Source: Spirodela intermedia (Eukaryota; Streptophyta; Magnoliopsida; Alismatales; Araceae). Taken from it: a stretch of 64,000 nucleotides of DNA. Below, piece by piece: positions 34,096-45,000 of this stretch. The DNA lies in NCBI GenBank assembly GCA_902729315.2, contig LR746274.1:8957940-9021939 (forward strand). Reading direction: 5' to 3'. Each line of letters begins with the position of its first letter. Position 1 is the stretch's first letter. The notes beneath the pieces were generated by a model. It was not told the origin of the DNA and did not search any database. It saw nothing but the letters and a program-made list of their open reading frames with translations. A program made the position numbers and the translations under genes.

Positions 34096-36327
34096 TGTTA
34101 TGATGTGCACTTGTCGTTGTGTTTAAATGTTCATTTTCTAATAAGATTTATAATTAAGACTTAATAAAATATTAGTATATAAGTACGTCTCAAGTTGAAT
34201 CTAGAGAGATTGATTGATCCATCATGAAAGCTAGTTTAGTTTATGTATAAAGTGATTTTTATATTTTATCAATATTTAATAGAAATAATAAAATAGAAGG
34301 ACGAGGTGAGATTAATAAAGAAAGGGAAGTAGAGAAAGGGAGGAAAAGAGAAGAGAGAGAAAAGTTCTCACAAAGAAAGAAAAGAGAAGAGAGAGCTCTC
34401 ACAAAGGATAAGAGAAGAGATCTCTTGTGAAAGAGAAAGAAAGAGAGAGGAGAAAATCTCATGTGAGATAGAAAGAGAGAAAAGTCTCACGAGAGAGAGA
34501 GAAGGAGAGAGAGGGAGATTGATCGAGAGAGAGAAAGAGAAGGAAATTGATCAAGAGAAAGAGATAAAAAGGAGAGATCTCAAGAGAGACAAAGAGAGAA
34601 GAAAAGGTCCCATGAGAGAGAGAGAAAAATAAGATGATAATAAAGAAAGAAAGAAATACGATCAACCCATTTTCACAGTGATCATTATTTTCATATGAAT
34701 GTGTGCTTGAGAATTCACACATATGACATGAGGTCAGCTGTGAATGTTTTCAATTTATTTTAATCATCAACTGCTCATTAATCAACCTCTAACCTCAGCA
34801 ATTTTATGTTCAAAAATAGAAAAATACTCGTTATTTGTAGAACGTTGGGAACATGAATACATCCACAATCAATTGTAAAAATTAATAAGAAAATAAGTTA
34901 GAAATGATCTTAGCTTGATCTCAGACGAGTTTTGGAGTATTCAATAAAGATCATTCATCAAGTTGTAAATTAGTTCTACTCATTTTAATTGAAACATACA
35001 TAAAATGAAAATAACTTGCCATAAAATATAAATAAATGACAAAAATAGGTAAGTAAATACTAAAAGCAGAAAATAAATCATTGCCCAAATTTAGTTTGCA
35101 TCTTAGGCAACTAGAGACACCAGTGTGAAAACTTGGTTTTGTTTGGACATATCGCACCATGCTAGAAGTCATGGAAGTATTGTTTGAAAGTGCTGCACTA
35201 TTTGTCGGATAGATCTGTCAAAATGAGGGGTCGACCATGTTGTCAATGTTGTCTAGGGGGAGAAGGAAAGAGCTGACCAATCACCGGAGGTATTGAGTGC
35301 AGTTAGAGGAGGAAGGAACGAGCTCATCAATCATCGAAAGCATTGATTGCGCAAAAAGAGAGAAGAATAAATTGTCATATCTACAACTATTGTCGGGATT
35401 TTAAAGATAATCGATAATATCTATTTTACTAGAAAGTAATTGATTATTATCTTTATATCTCTAATGGTGACGCATGTGAGAACTTAAGTTCTTGGTATCG
35501 TGGTGCTCTTGAGCCACTAGATCAGATGTGCTTAGTCATGTGGCGCATTGAGTGGTGTAAAATTAACCTACCATGAACTGCTACCAACTGAAAACTTAAG
35601 TCTCTAGTACTATGGCATCTTCTTAGTTGTTGGATCATCATTTATGGTCACATATGTGTTGAGTGGCCTTATATTTGCAAACCGTCGATGGATTGTTTTA
35701 CACATCTGGTATCGTGGTAGTTCTTTCACTATAGGATATGACTTATTTGATGATGTGGCTCACTGAACACCAATAGATGACATCACACTCCACACGACTA
35801 TCATGAAACACACGAGAAATTTTAGTCACACATCAGAAATATTTCAGTGAATGAGCTGAATATAAATCAAAGCTACAATCTATCGGCAGAGATCTATTAT
35901 CCCAAAATAAAATAATTCCTAGGACCATCTTGAGAGAAGGTAAAAAGGTGATCCACCCTTACGTGCACACGTGTGTACAATGCTCCTTGCTCCAAAACCA
36001 GTTGGCCACCGAGACATGATAGGGGAGTGATGCATGCATGTGCAAAGCAAGTCCTTCGCCATTCGAGCCTTGCTCGTGGCTCCTCTAGTTTGGGTCTACT
36101 CACTCGACCGTAGTGCCTCTTTGAGTTAGCTGCCCAAGTGTCAACTTAACAGCGGGCGATGATATTTTTATATGTTAATATTTTATTTTTCTAAATAATA
36201 AAAAATTATGCTAAATATTTAACTTAAGACTTTTTAAAATTAAAAATATATTTCTAGATTTATTCTGAAAGTTAAAAAAATAATAAAGTAATAAGACTAA
36301 TTAAAACACAAAAATCTAGCTGTAACA
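34096..36327 (-). mobile_element. Element X copy 1 (probable solo LTR), inserted in gypsy LTR
   Basis: A 2232-bp unit bounded by tgttatgatg and ctgtaaca, with TG...CA ends and short TGTTA/TAACA inverted termini. Its reverse complement aligns along its length with 49978-52122. It separates accaagactcgagg from tattactcactttatgagg, which are contiguous in the homologous region upstream of gene A (848-888), defining the insertion site. A purine-rich GAGA tract (about 34320-34630) corresponds to a CT tract in the other copy. No coding domain was seen, which fits a solo LTR; a clean target duplication was not found. Confidence 0.65.
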
Positions 36328-36835
36328 TGGTATTACTCACTTTATGAGGATAATCTCTCAAAATTTAGAACCTCTCCCTAGCTATCATCATACTTGAGTT
36401 TTCATTTATCTATTGGCTATTCACTAGTCTCCATTTATAAGATAATGCCCTTACATCGTAGAGCTATCAAACAACTTTGGTTAATTATGTGTTATTACTT
36501 ATTAGTTAACAAACCAATGATTCAGTGTACCCGGTCGTAATAACTCAAGGTTGTTACGTGAGGTATCGGTTGGTTAGTGTACCCGATCAATCACCTAAAT
36601 ACGCGAGCTTCGTGCGCTTTCTGGGTGTCGTGATGTATTGACGCTTTGCCAAGGCGATAGTACGACGTGGAACGTCGTGTCACACCAGAGACCTCTCAGG
36701 TTCATGAGACACTCTAATGAACCACTTTTTATGCTGACGGAGTCGATAGAGACTGTGCGCTCCATGTGTGCCATGGTCTGCCAGCGTCAGGCCACACCAT
36801 GCCGGTTTTGAACCTCACTTCTCGGAGGGGTATCA
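36328..36835 (-). mobile_element. Continuation of the gypsy LTR upstream of gene D
   Basis: Resumes the LTR interrupted by element X: tattactcactttatgagg at the left and gaggggtatca at the right, corresponding to gaggggtgtgaca at the LTR start before genes A and B. It contains ggttcatgagacactc, also present in the LTRs before B and C. Confidence 0.55.
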
Positions 36836-37036
36836 TAACTGGCCTGGAGAAAATCTGGAAAGATGAGTTTCATGAAATCTAGGCACTGACGTCTAGATTC
36901 AGGAGAAAAGATAGATGTACTATTACCTAAAAGAGAGAAGAGGCGAGAGAGAAGAGGATTGGACAATAGCCAGTCGATTCTGACGTTTCAGGCTTGAGTC
37001 TGGTCTCGATCTATTGGGTCCCAACGCTGGTGAAAA

Positions 37037-37098
37037 AGCCCTTTATCGGATTTGAACCGATGACTTACGCCTTACCATGGCGTTACTCTACCACTGAG
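37037..37098 (-). tRNA. Partial plastid-type trnT-GGU (NUPT) in the gene D promoter
   Basis: On the minus strand: CTCAGTGGTAGAGTAACG (D arm), CCATGGTAAGG (anticodon GGU at 37074-37076), then GTCATCGGTTCAAATCC (T arm) and GATAAAGGGCT (3' acceptor strand). This is the chloroplast threonine tRNA as I know it. The first eight or so bases (5' acceptor strand) are absent, so the cloverleaf cannot close and the gene is a non-functional fragment. It replaces about 30 bp of the conserved promoter block (between tgggtcccaacg and aaacgac), about 230 bp upstream of the gene D ATG. Confidence 0.85.
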
Positions 37099-37099
37099 A

Positions 37100-37325
37100 T
37101 GGAAAACGACAGTACTAGTCAAACCCGCGTTTTTCACAACTTGGAATGCCGTGAAGGGCCCCACGAAGTGAAGAGAAAGTCAAGCTGCCACGGCGGCAAT
37201 TACCTACCATATGGGACCAGCGCCGGATGCGATTGATCCATCTCAGAGAAGGTTTTTCTCTTCTTATCCTCCAAGCGGATGGGGAAGGGGAACATTGACT
37301 GCCGTCATTCGTAACGAGGAGCAAC
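37100..37325 (+). promoter_or_regulatory. Promoter/leader of gene D, G-box lost
   Basis: Family promoter block with gaagggccccacgaag, ttcttatcctccaagcgg and gaggagcaac before ATG. The palindrome position reads TGCCACGGCGGCA (about 37186-37198), so CACGTG is destroyed. Confidence 0.5.
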
Positions 37326-40300
37326 ATGGTGGGTAGGCAAGCTAGACGGGAGGCGTTGTTCTTCGCCGCCCTCTTCCCCACCCTCATCACCCTCTCCGCC
37401 GCCCGAGATACCCTCGTTCCGGGCGATCGCTTGGAAGACGGCAGTTCCCTTGTCTGCTCCGATGGCAGCTTCAAGCTGGGATTCTTCACGCCGGGGAAGT
37501 CGAAGTTCAGGTTCCTGGGTATCTGGTACAACCAGATCCCCGTCCAGACGGTGGTCTGGGTGGCTAACCGTGATAACCCCCTGCCGGACAAAACCGGCGT
37601 CCTATCCATCTCCATCAATGGCAGCCTCTCCCTCTCCGACTCAAAGGGGGTGGTCTACTGGTCGACGTCGCCGACGAGACTTGCCGGGCCAGTAGCCAAG
37701 CTTCTGGATGACGCCAACTTTGCCGTGGGCGGCGCTGGCGAAGCCGGATACGTCTGGCAGAGCTTCGACCATCCCACTGACGCCTTCCTCCCTGGGATGA
37801 AGTTGTGGGTCGACCGCCGGACCGGGTTGACAAGAAACTTCACTTCATGGAAGTCCGACGAAGACCCTGGCACGGGGAACTGCACCTTCTTCTTGGACTC
37901 TAATGGGATTCCGCAGATATTCTTAGTCCAGGGCACCAAGCGGCTGTGGAGCTCTGGGCCATGGGTAGGAGGAAAATTCAGCGGCGTCCCGGGGATGAGG
38001 AGCTACGGCGTGTACAACTTCTCCTTCGTCTCAAACGCCGACGAAGCCTACTACCTGTTCAGCAGCCGGATTAAGTCCATGCTGACAAGGCTGGTGGCGC
38101 AGCCGAATGGTCGGATAGAACGGCTGGTGTGGATGGAGGGCGAAGGGAAGTGGAACGCCTTCTATTCTGGGCCCAAGGACCGCTGCGACGCCTTTGGTTA
38201 CTGCGGCACCTTCGGCGTCTGCGACGCCAAAGAGTTTCCGATGTGCAGATGCCTCCAAGGTTTCGAACCCAAGTCGCCGGAGAACGGGAATCTCAGGGAC
38301 GGGAAGGACGGTTGCAGAAGGAGGACGGAGGTGGACTGCCTAAATGGCACCGACGGGTTCGTCTTGGTGGCTAACGTGAAGCTTCCCGACACCTCGGTTG
38401 CGGTGGTGAACGAGAAGATGGAGGCGGAGGAGTGCAGGGAGGCGTGTCTGAGGATTTGCTCCTGCACGGCCTACGCCACTGGTGAGATGATCGACGGCAG
38501 CAGGAGCGGCTGCATAATTTGGAGTGGCGTGTTGACGGACCTCCGGGTCCACGACAATGGCGGGCAGGACCTATTTGTCCGCCTCGCACTTGCCGATCTA
38601 GGTACGGTAGGTGAAACCACCACGTCCTTCAGCTTGGGTGGAACTCGTCTTCTAGGTATTCAAAGTTGTCTAGAGTCTGAAGGGAACGGGGACTCACCAA
38701 CAATCTCGAGCCATTATTTTGGCAAGCTTCCTACCATCATCAACGGGGGGGACTGAGGTCACGCGCGCTGTTTATTTAATTAATTCGTACAGAAATTTGA
38801 CTCACTCTGCAGCTTTGTCGCCGAGTAAGGCAAAGAGAAGACGGGTAGCGGCAGCGGTGTCGGCTGCGGTGGCGGTGGCGGTGGCGGTGCTGGTGGGGTT
38901 GCTTCTCCTTGGGTTGCTCCGCGGCTTTGTCTGGCGGCGGAGGAAGGGTAGTTATACAGGGCCAGAGAACCCTTTTCTCAGCTCCTTGGCTCTCTCCCTC
39001 TCTATCTTTGCGCCTTTCGTTCTATGTCCTGCGTGCATCTCTCTCTGTCTATCTGTTTCCTTCCCCCTCTCTCCCGAAATGGATGGATAATCTATCCCGT
39101 ACCATCATTATACAGTGATCCTCGGAAACTACCCCAACGTGAAGAGTCAAATCTGGAACCAGGAGATTACCAGATCAGGGGAGCTGGATCTCCCCTTCTT
39201 CGACCTTGCCGCCATCGCCGCCGCAACCGACCATTTCTCCATCGACAGTCTGCTCGGCGAGGGCGGCTTCGGGCCCGTTTACAAGGTCAACTAACTCGCC
39301 TATTCGACTGATTAATCTCTCGTTAAACTTGAAGACTCGATCATCTAATTTTTGAATTCTGGGGCGATAGGGGCGATTAGAAGGGAAACAGGTGGCAGTG
39401 AAGAGGCTGGCGAAGAGCTCGTCGCAGGGCGTGGAACAATTCATGAACGAGGTGAGGCTGATAGCGAAGCTCCAGCACCGGAACCTTGTTCGGCTCCTCG
39501 GCTGCTGCATCGACGGTGAGGAGAGAATGCTCGTCTACGAGTACATGCCCAACGGAAGCCTAGACTCCTTAGTTTTTGGTCAGTCTCTCTCCGTCTACTT
39601 CCTTCTCCCTTTCTTTCTTTCTCCCTCTCTCCCTCTCCCCCCCCTCTCTCCTTCTATTGCCTCCTCTCCTCCCTTCTCTGTATATCTTGGTCTCTTCCTT
39701 TGTTATCTATCTATTTGCCTCCGGGTCCTTCTCCCTCTGGCCCTTCTTCTCTGTATATCTTTACCTCTTTCTTGCCATCTATACATGTCCATATCTCTCT
39801 ACAGCCTTGTTCCTCTCTCTCTTTCCTCTGGATCAACATCTCTTTCCATTTCTCACTGTCAAGCTATCTGCTACCCACTCTCTCTCTCTCTCTCTCTTCC
39901 CCCCCCCGTGTGTATCTCTTCCTCTCTTTCTACAAGGGTGTCTTATATCGTGGCAGACAAAACCAAGGCGTCGCTGCTGGACTGGGGAACGAGGTGGCGG
40001 ATAATAGGGGGGGTTGCGCGCGGGCTGCTCTATCTCCACCAGGACTCCCGCTTCAGGATCATCCACCGGGATCTTAAGGCCGGCAACGTCCTCCTCGATG
40101 ACGGCATGAACCCTAAGATCTCCGACTTCGGCATGGCCCGGATCTTTGCTGGTGACGAGACCGAGGGAATCACTCGAAGAATCGTCGGAACCTAGTTAGT
40201 CTCCTCTCTCTTTCTCTCTGTCTCATCCATCCCATCCTTCTAGCTCCTCCTGACTACCTCTGTCAGCGCCTTCAACGCTCGACCGTATCTAGCAGCTGCT

Positions 40301-40495
40301 GATCTCCTTGCTGCAGCGGGTACATGTCGCCGGAGTATGCCATGGATGGGAGCTTTTCAGCGAAATCCGACGTCTTCAGCTTTGGCGTCCTCGTGCTCGA
40401 GCTTGTCAGCGGCAGAAGAAACAGGGGCATCTTGCACTCCGATTGCAACCTCAATCTCCTGGGCTATGTAAGTATCGAGCAAGAGCGGGAGAAAG

Positions 40496-40554
<59 letters not shown>

Positions 40555-40943
40555 GAGAGAGAATCTATAGACCAACCATAGAGGAGCTTTAACGATAAGT
40601 TTCTAATCTCACCATGGGTGGGTGTTCTTCGCAGGCATGGAGTTTGTGGAAGGAAGGCAAAGGGCTGGAGCTGGTGGACTCCTTGCTGGGGTCCCCCATC
40701 CACTTGGCGGAGGTGGACAGGTGCATAAAGATCGCCCTCCTCTGCGTGCAGGACCGACCGGAGGACCGGCCGGAGATGGCAACGGTGGTTCTCATGCTTG
40801 GCGGCGACAGCGCAGCGGTGGCGCACCCTAAGCAGCCGGAGTTCGTAGTGGCGAGGCCGCGCATCGCGGGCTGCTCGACGTCGATCAAGGGCCTCGCCTG
40901 CACCGTCAACGACGTCACCCTCTCCGCCGTCCACGGTCGCTGA
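37326..40943 (+). CDS. Gene D: G-type lectin S-receptor-like Ser/Thr kinase, intact with shifted exon 2 donor
   Basis: Exons 37326-38601, 38813-38947, 39116-39285, 39371-39578, 39957-40194, 40317-40467, 40635-40943 (2487 nt, 828 aa). The exon 2 donor used by the paralogues (ACAG/GT) reads ACAGGG here at 38959-38961 and is dead. A GTAGTT 12 nt upstream (after 38947) keeps phase 1 and is the modelled donor. A 12-nt GTGGCG-type repeat expansion adds alternating Val-Ala to the membrane span, so exon 2 still totals 135 nt. Kinase has GEGGFG, Lys538 (exon 4 lacks one Glu codon), Asp635 and Asp653. In the PAN domain the usual RNCSC is RICSC, losing a glycosylation sequon. Expression hinges on the shifted donor and the altered promoter; the reading frame is otherwise clean. 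Confidence 0.88.
40501..40552. repeat. (GATA)13 microsatellite in intron 6 of gene D
   Basis: Thirteen uninterrupted GATA units followed by a short GA run to about 40562; this makes intron 6 167 bp against 81-97 bp in the other genes. Confidence 0.95.
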
Positions 40944-41646
40944 GTTTCCGACGCCAAAGAAATTTTCGATACACTGATCAGGCTTTGACTTTTAGTCGGA
41001 AATGTAATCGGAGAATTGATCATAGAAATTGATCTATTTATTATGTAAATCAGTGAAGTATTAAAATTGTTGACGTAACGCCGGATGTTACCAGCAACCG
41101 GTGAAAAATTATTGACTACATCTTAAGTGAATATGAGCTGGTCTCAAGTGATGACGTCATAAAACACAAGAAGAAAGAGTCGATGAAGACAAAGCCTGCG
41201 CCTAATACTGGCCGTCATTGTAGCCACCAGGGGTTCAAGTAGATCCTATGCTCTACTCTCTTCTCCCTCTTTGGAAGTTCAAGTAGTTCCTATGTCCTAT
41301 TTATATGGAGTGACTCAAAATTTTCTATTATTACATTTATTCATTCATTCTTCTCATGGGAAATAATTACTTTGTGGAAAAGAGTCAATTTACTCATAGT
41401 CAAGAAAAAAGAAACATAATCTTCACATCTAAAGGGTGGTTGAATGGTGTGTCTAGTTCTTCTAGTTGTAGTTGTACTACTCTCTTCCTCAAATGAATAT
41501 GTGACTACAAGTTATAAATGAAGAATTGATATGGTGATCAATCGCTACTTTGAATATTTTTCCTATTGAAAATTCTTATTCTTTGTTTGCATTACCTATT
41601 ATTTATCAAGATATTTTATAATGTAACTTTTACATGAAAATACATC
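40944..41646. other. 3' flank of gene D and intergenic DNA
   Basis: About 40944-41230 is the conserved 3' flank including TGACGTCA at 41152-41159. Beyond it no gene is seen. Bases 41479-41504 recur exactly at 49951-49976, and 41535-41646 is similar to 52124-52235. Confidence 0.6.
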
Positions 41647-42080
41647 TATTAAAGTAAGATTTTTGTGTTTTAATTAATTACATTATTTTATTTTATTTTG
41701 TTAACTTCTAGAATAAATATAGAAATATATTGTTAAATTTAAAAGTCTTAGGTAAAAATACTTAACATAATTTTTTGATTATATATATAAAAATAAAATA
41801 TAAAAATATCGACACCCACTAGCAAGTGGGCACTCGGTAGTTGACCTAGAGGGGTGTTGTGTTTGAGTGGATAGACCCAAACTAGGGGGAGCCATGAGTT
41901 GGGCTCAGGTGGTGGAGGACTTGCTCCACACATGTGTGTATCACTTCCTTGCCACGTCCTAGTGGCCAATTGATTGTGGAACAAGGCGTGTTGTAGACAT
42001 GTGTTCACACGAAGGTGGACCATCTTTTTACCTTCTCAAAAGATGGTCTTGGGCATTATTTTATTTTGATAGAAGGGATT
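41647..42080 (+). mobile_element. Element X copy 2, left part (split by element Y)
   Basis: Homologous to the first 420 bp of X copy 3 (49978-50398): shared agatttttgtgttttaat, ttttgttaactt-tagaataaat, cccactagcaag, ttaccttctc. It breaks at agaagggat, exactly where element Y begins, and resumes at 49626. Confidence 0.75.
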
Positions 42081-45000
42081 TATTAAGTCTTCATTTATCA
42101 TGAGTTAATAATTAGTTAATAATATAGTTTTAGCCTTAACTCATGATAAATAGACTTATATTTGTGTTAAAGTGTGAAAAGTGGTTTTCAGTTGATTAAT
42201 GTGATTTTTTATAGTAATTATGTGATTTTACACAAATTTATATGATTTTTACAATCTTGCTTTTGAGATAAATGTAGAAAATAAAATAAAATAAATAAAT
42301 AAGACAAAATGAGGGGACCCGCCAGCCAGCCGGGCCTGCAAGTGGGTCGGAAGCTCAATCGGGGAGTAGCCACGAGTAGGGGCTCGAGTGGCTTGGCCCG
42401 ATAGAGGCACGTGTGCACCACTCCCCTTCCACGTCACTAGTGGCTAGCCGGTTGTGAGACAAAGAGTGGTCGTACATGCGAGATAAGGGACTTGCTTAGA
42501 AATGTAACATTAGTATATATTCACCCGAAAAATCAGAGCACAACTAATGTGAGACTAAACTCATGTCACACCTTCCTCAGAAAGGGTGGGGGCAACCGAC
42601 TTTACATGGGTTCGAATCCTCCTAGAGCCAAAACTCATATATTTTTTTATCTGATTATCATGACTTTCTTATAGATCGCCGGTGAAGGATTAAGCAACCA
42701 AAATCACTAGACCATCATCAAAAATTTCGTCAACACAATTCGTAGAGCATTGTTACTAAAATTGTTGAATGATTCATAATAAAAGGATCACAAATCTATC
42801 GAGTAAAGCATCTTTAATTGATCGACAAACAAGCCGTGGTGGGAAAGAGGACGATCCGTTGGGAGATGAGTTGCCACCTTTTGAGAGCGTACCAGATGCG
42901 ATGAAGAGCCTCCTCTTACTGTGTGGACTTGAGGATGAAGCTTCCTGACACACGCCCCACCTCCATCCAACTCCTCTCCATTGGGTGACAGTCACTAGAG
43001 AGCTGTAAAGTCACTACTTTTCCGCTCCGTCAGGTGACAGCTGCTAGAGATGATTCGACGACCCATTTCATTAATATCTAGACTTTGCAAGGAGATCTAG
43101 AGATTGCCCACATCGTCTTTGTCCCAAGAAAGCCTTCGAGGCTATAAACACTACACGACGATCCTTTTGAATGCTCAAGATTTTGATACATCGTCGATGC
43201 ATCGCCGTTGCGACGCTAGAACTCTATTTTCTTACTTTCAACTTACTTTGCACTTCATTTAGTGATAATTTATGTGACTTTAATTTACTAAAATATACTT
43301 CATTCAATTACCATTCTTTTGACTTTTACAGATCTTAATTTGATTAATTAAATCATCTATAATCACTTACATAAGAATAATTGGGTGGAACTTTGTTTTC
43401 GCCCAATTTGTATTTGTCGAGTGCTGACATCATCTTGATGTCTGCACCCTTATTTCCTTTTTTTCATAAATTTTAAATATATTTCCTTTTCATTTCTTAG
43501 TATAAAATTCATAGAAAATCATATTCTTTGAGAAAAATTTTGAATAATTTCTAGATATTATATTGCATTCTTGTGATCGACTTGGAAAATTACTATTATT
43601 TTTGAAAGTTTAATTGAATTATAAGTGATATATTTATTCAGAAATACTTGTAAATATATAAAAAATTATATTTTCTAATTTTATAAAGTTTAGATTTGCG
43701 TGATTTAATATACAACGACTAAGTCACGTCAAATTTTAGTGCTGTTGCTAGGGATGTATTACATAATATTTTATATTTTTTTATTTTTCTCTTAAAGTAC
43801 ACAAAAAAAGAAATTAACTCTTATTTTATTTTCTTCTTGCTGAAATTTTTTTTAGAAAAAGAGAATGAAAAGAAGCAAGGCAGGGGAGCATACTAAAGGA
43901 GGGTAACAATTACTAAACTTTTTCCTCAAATTTATTAATTTTTTATGCATGGTAAAAGATCCTTGCATCCAAGGCTAGAAAATCCTTTTCATTATTTCAT
44001 TCAAAACTAAAAATTCAAAAGAAAAATTAATTTTGATGGATCTTGAAGGAAGTATAGGTCAAACTGAAAGGAATCCTATGGCCATGAAAAATCATTATAT
44101 CCCTTATTCATTTCAAAGAGCATCCAATACTAGAGTCCTATTAGCACCCACTATTAAATTTAAAATAAATCGATGAATTTTTCAAATGCTCCATAATTTT
44201 CATAGATTGCCTGTAGAAGAACCTCATCAGTAGTTAGAAAATTTTCATATGATCTGTGATTTTGTTAATCTCCCTCAAGTTACATCAAAAATTATTAAGA
44301 TGAAATTATTTTCTCATACACTTAGGGACAAAGCTAGTCATTGGCTATCAACATTAGGTAGAAAATTAACTAACTAGAAGGACATAGAATAGGCCTTTCT
44401 TCAAAAAATTTATCTCTTAAGAAAAACTCAAAATATGAGAAAACATATATAGAGTTTTCTCAAAGACTAAGAGAAACTTTACATGAGACATGGGAAACAT
44501 TTAAAGATTTACTTAGAAAGTGTCCTCATCATGCTATACCCAAGTGGTAGCTCAATAGAATTTTTTGTGATAGATTATTAGAACAACATATAAATATAGT
44601 TGATTCTATATGTGGAGGAACTTTTATGGAGAAAACCCTTGATGAAATTTACAGTCTTTATGAGAATTAAAGTGAAAATTTTACAGATCAAGCCTCTTTT
44701 GAATTATATGATAGGGATAAGAAGAAAGGAATTTATGAATTGCATCGTGATGATGATTCTAAATTTAGAAATGAGGTTAATCAGATTAATTAAATATTAG
44801 AAAAGCTTAATTTACTTCTTGAAAATATTAGAAAGCCTCCTAACCTTCAATTGAATACATATAGTGCTTGTCCTATGTATGGTGGAAATGATCATTTGAA
44901 ATTTCAATAAAATCCTAAGCAAGAACAAGTATAGGTACCCCACGATTTTAGTAAAAATAGGGAATATTTTTCTAATTCTTATAATCCTAATTGGGGGAAT

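Noticed and set aside
37037-37098. Functional tRNA-Thr gene
   Set aside because: The 5' acceptor strand is missing and the sequence is plastid-type; it is a NUPT fragment.
40501-40552. CRISPR-like or structured repeat
   Set aside because: Simple GATA microsatellite in a plant intron; no spacers.
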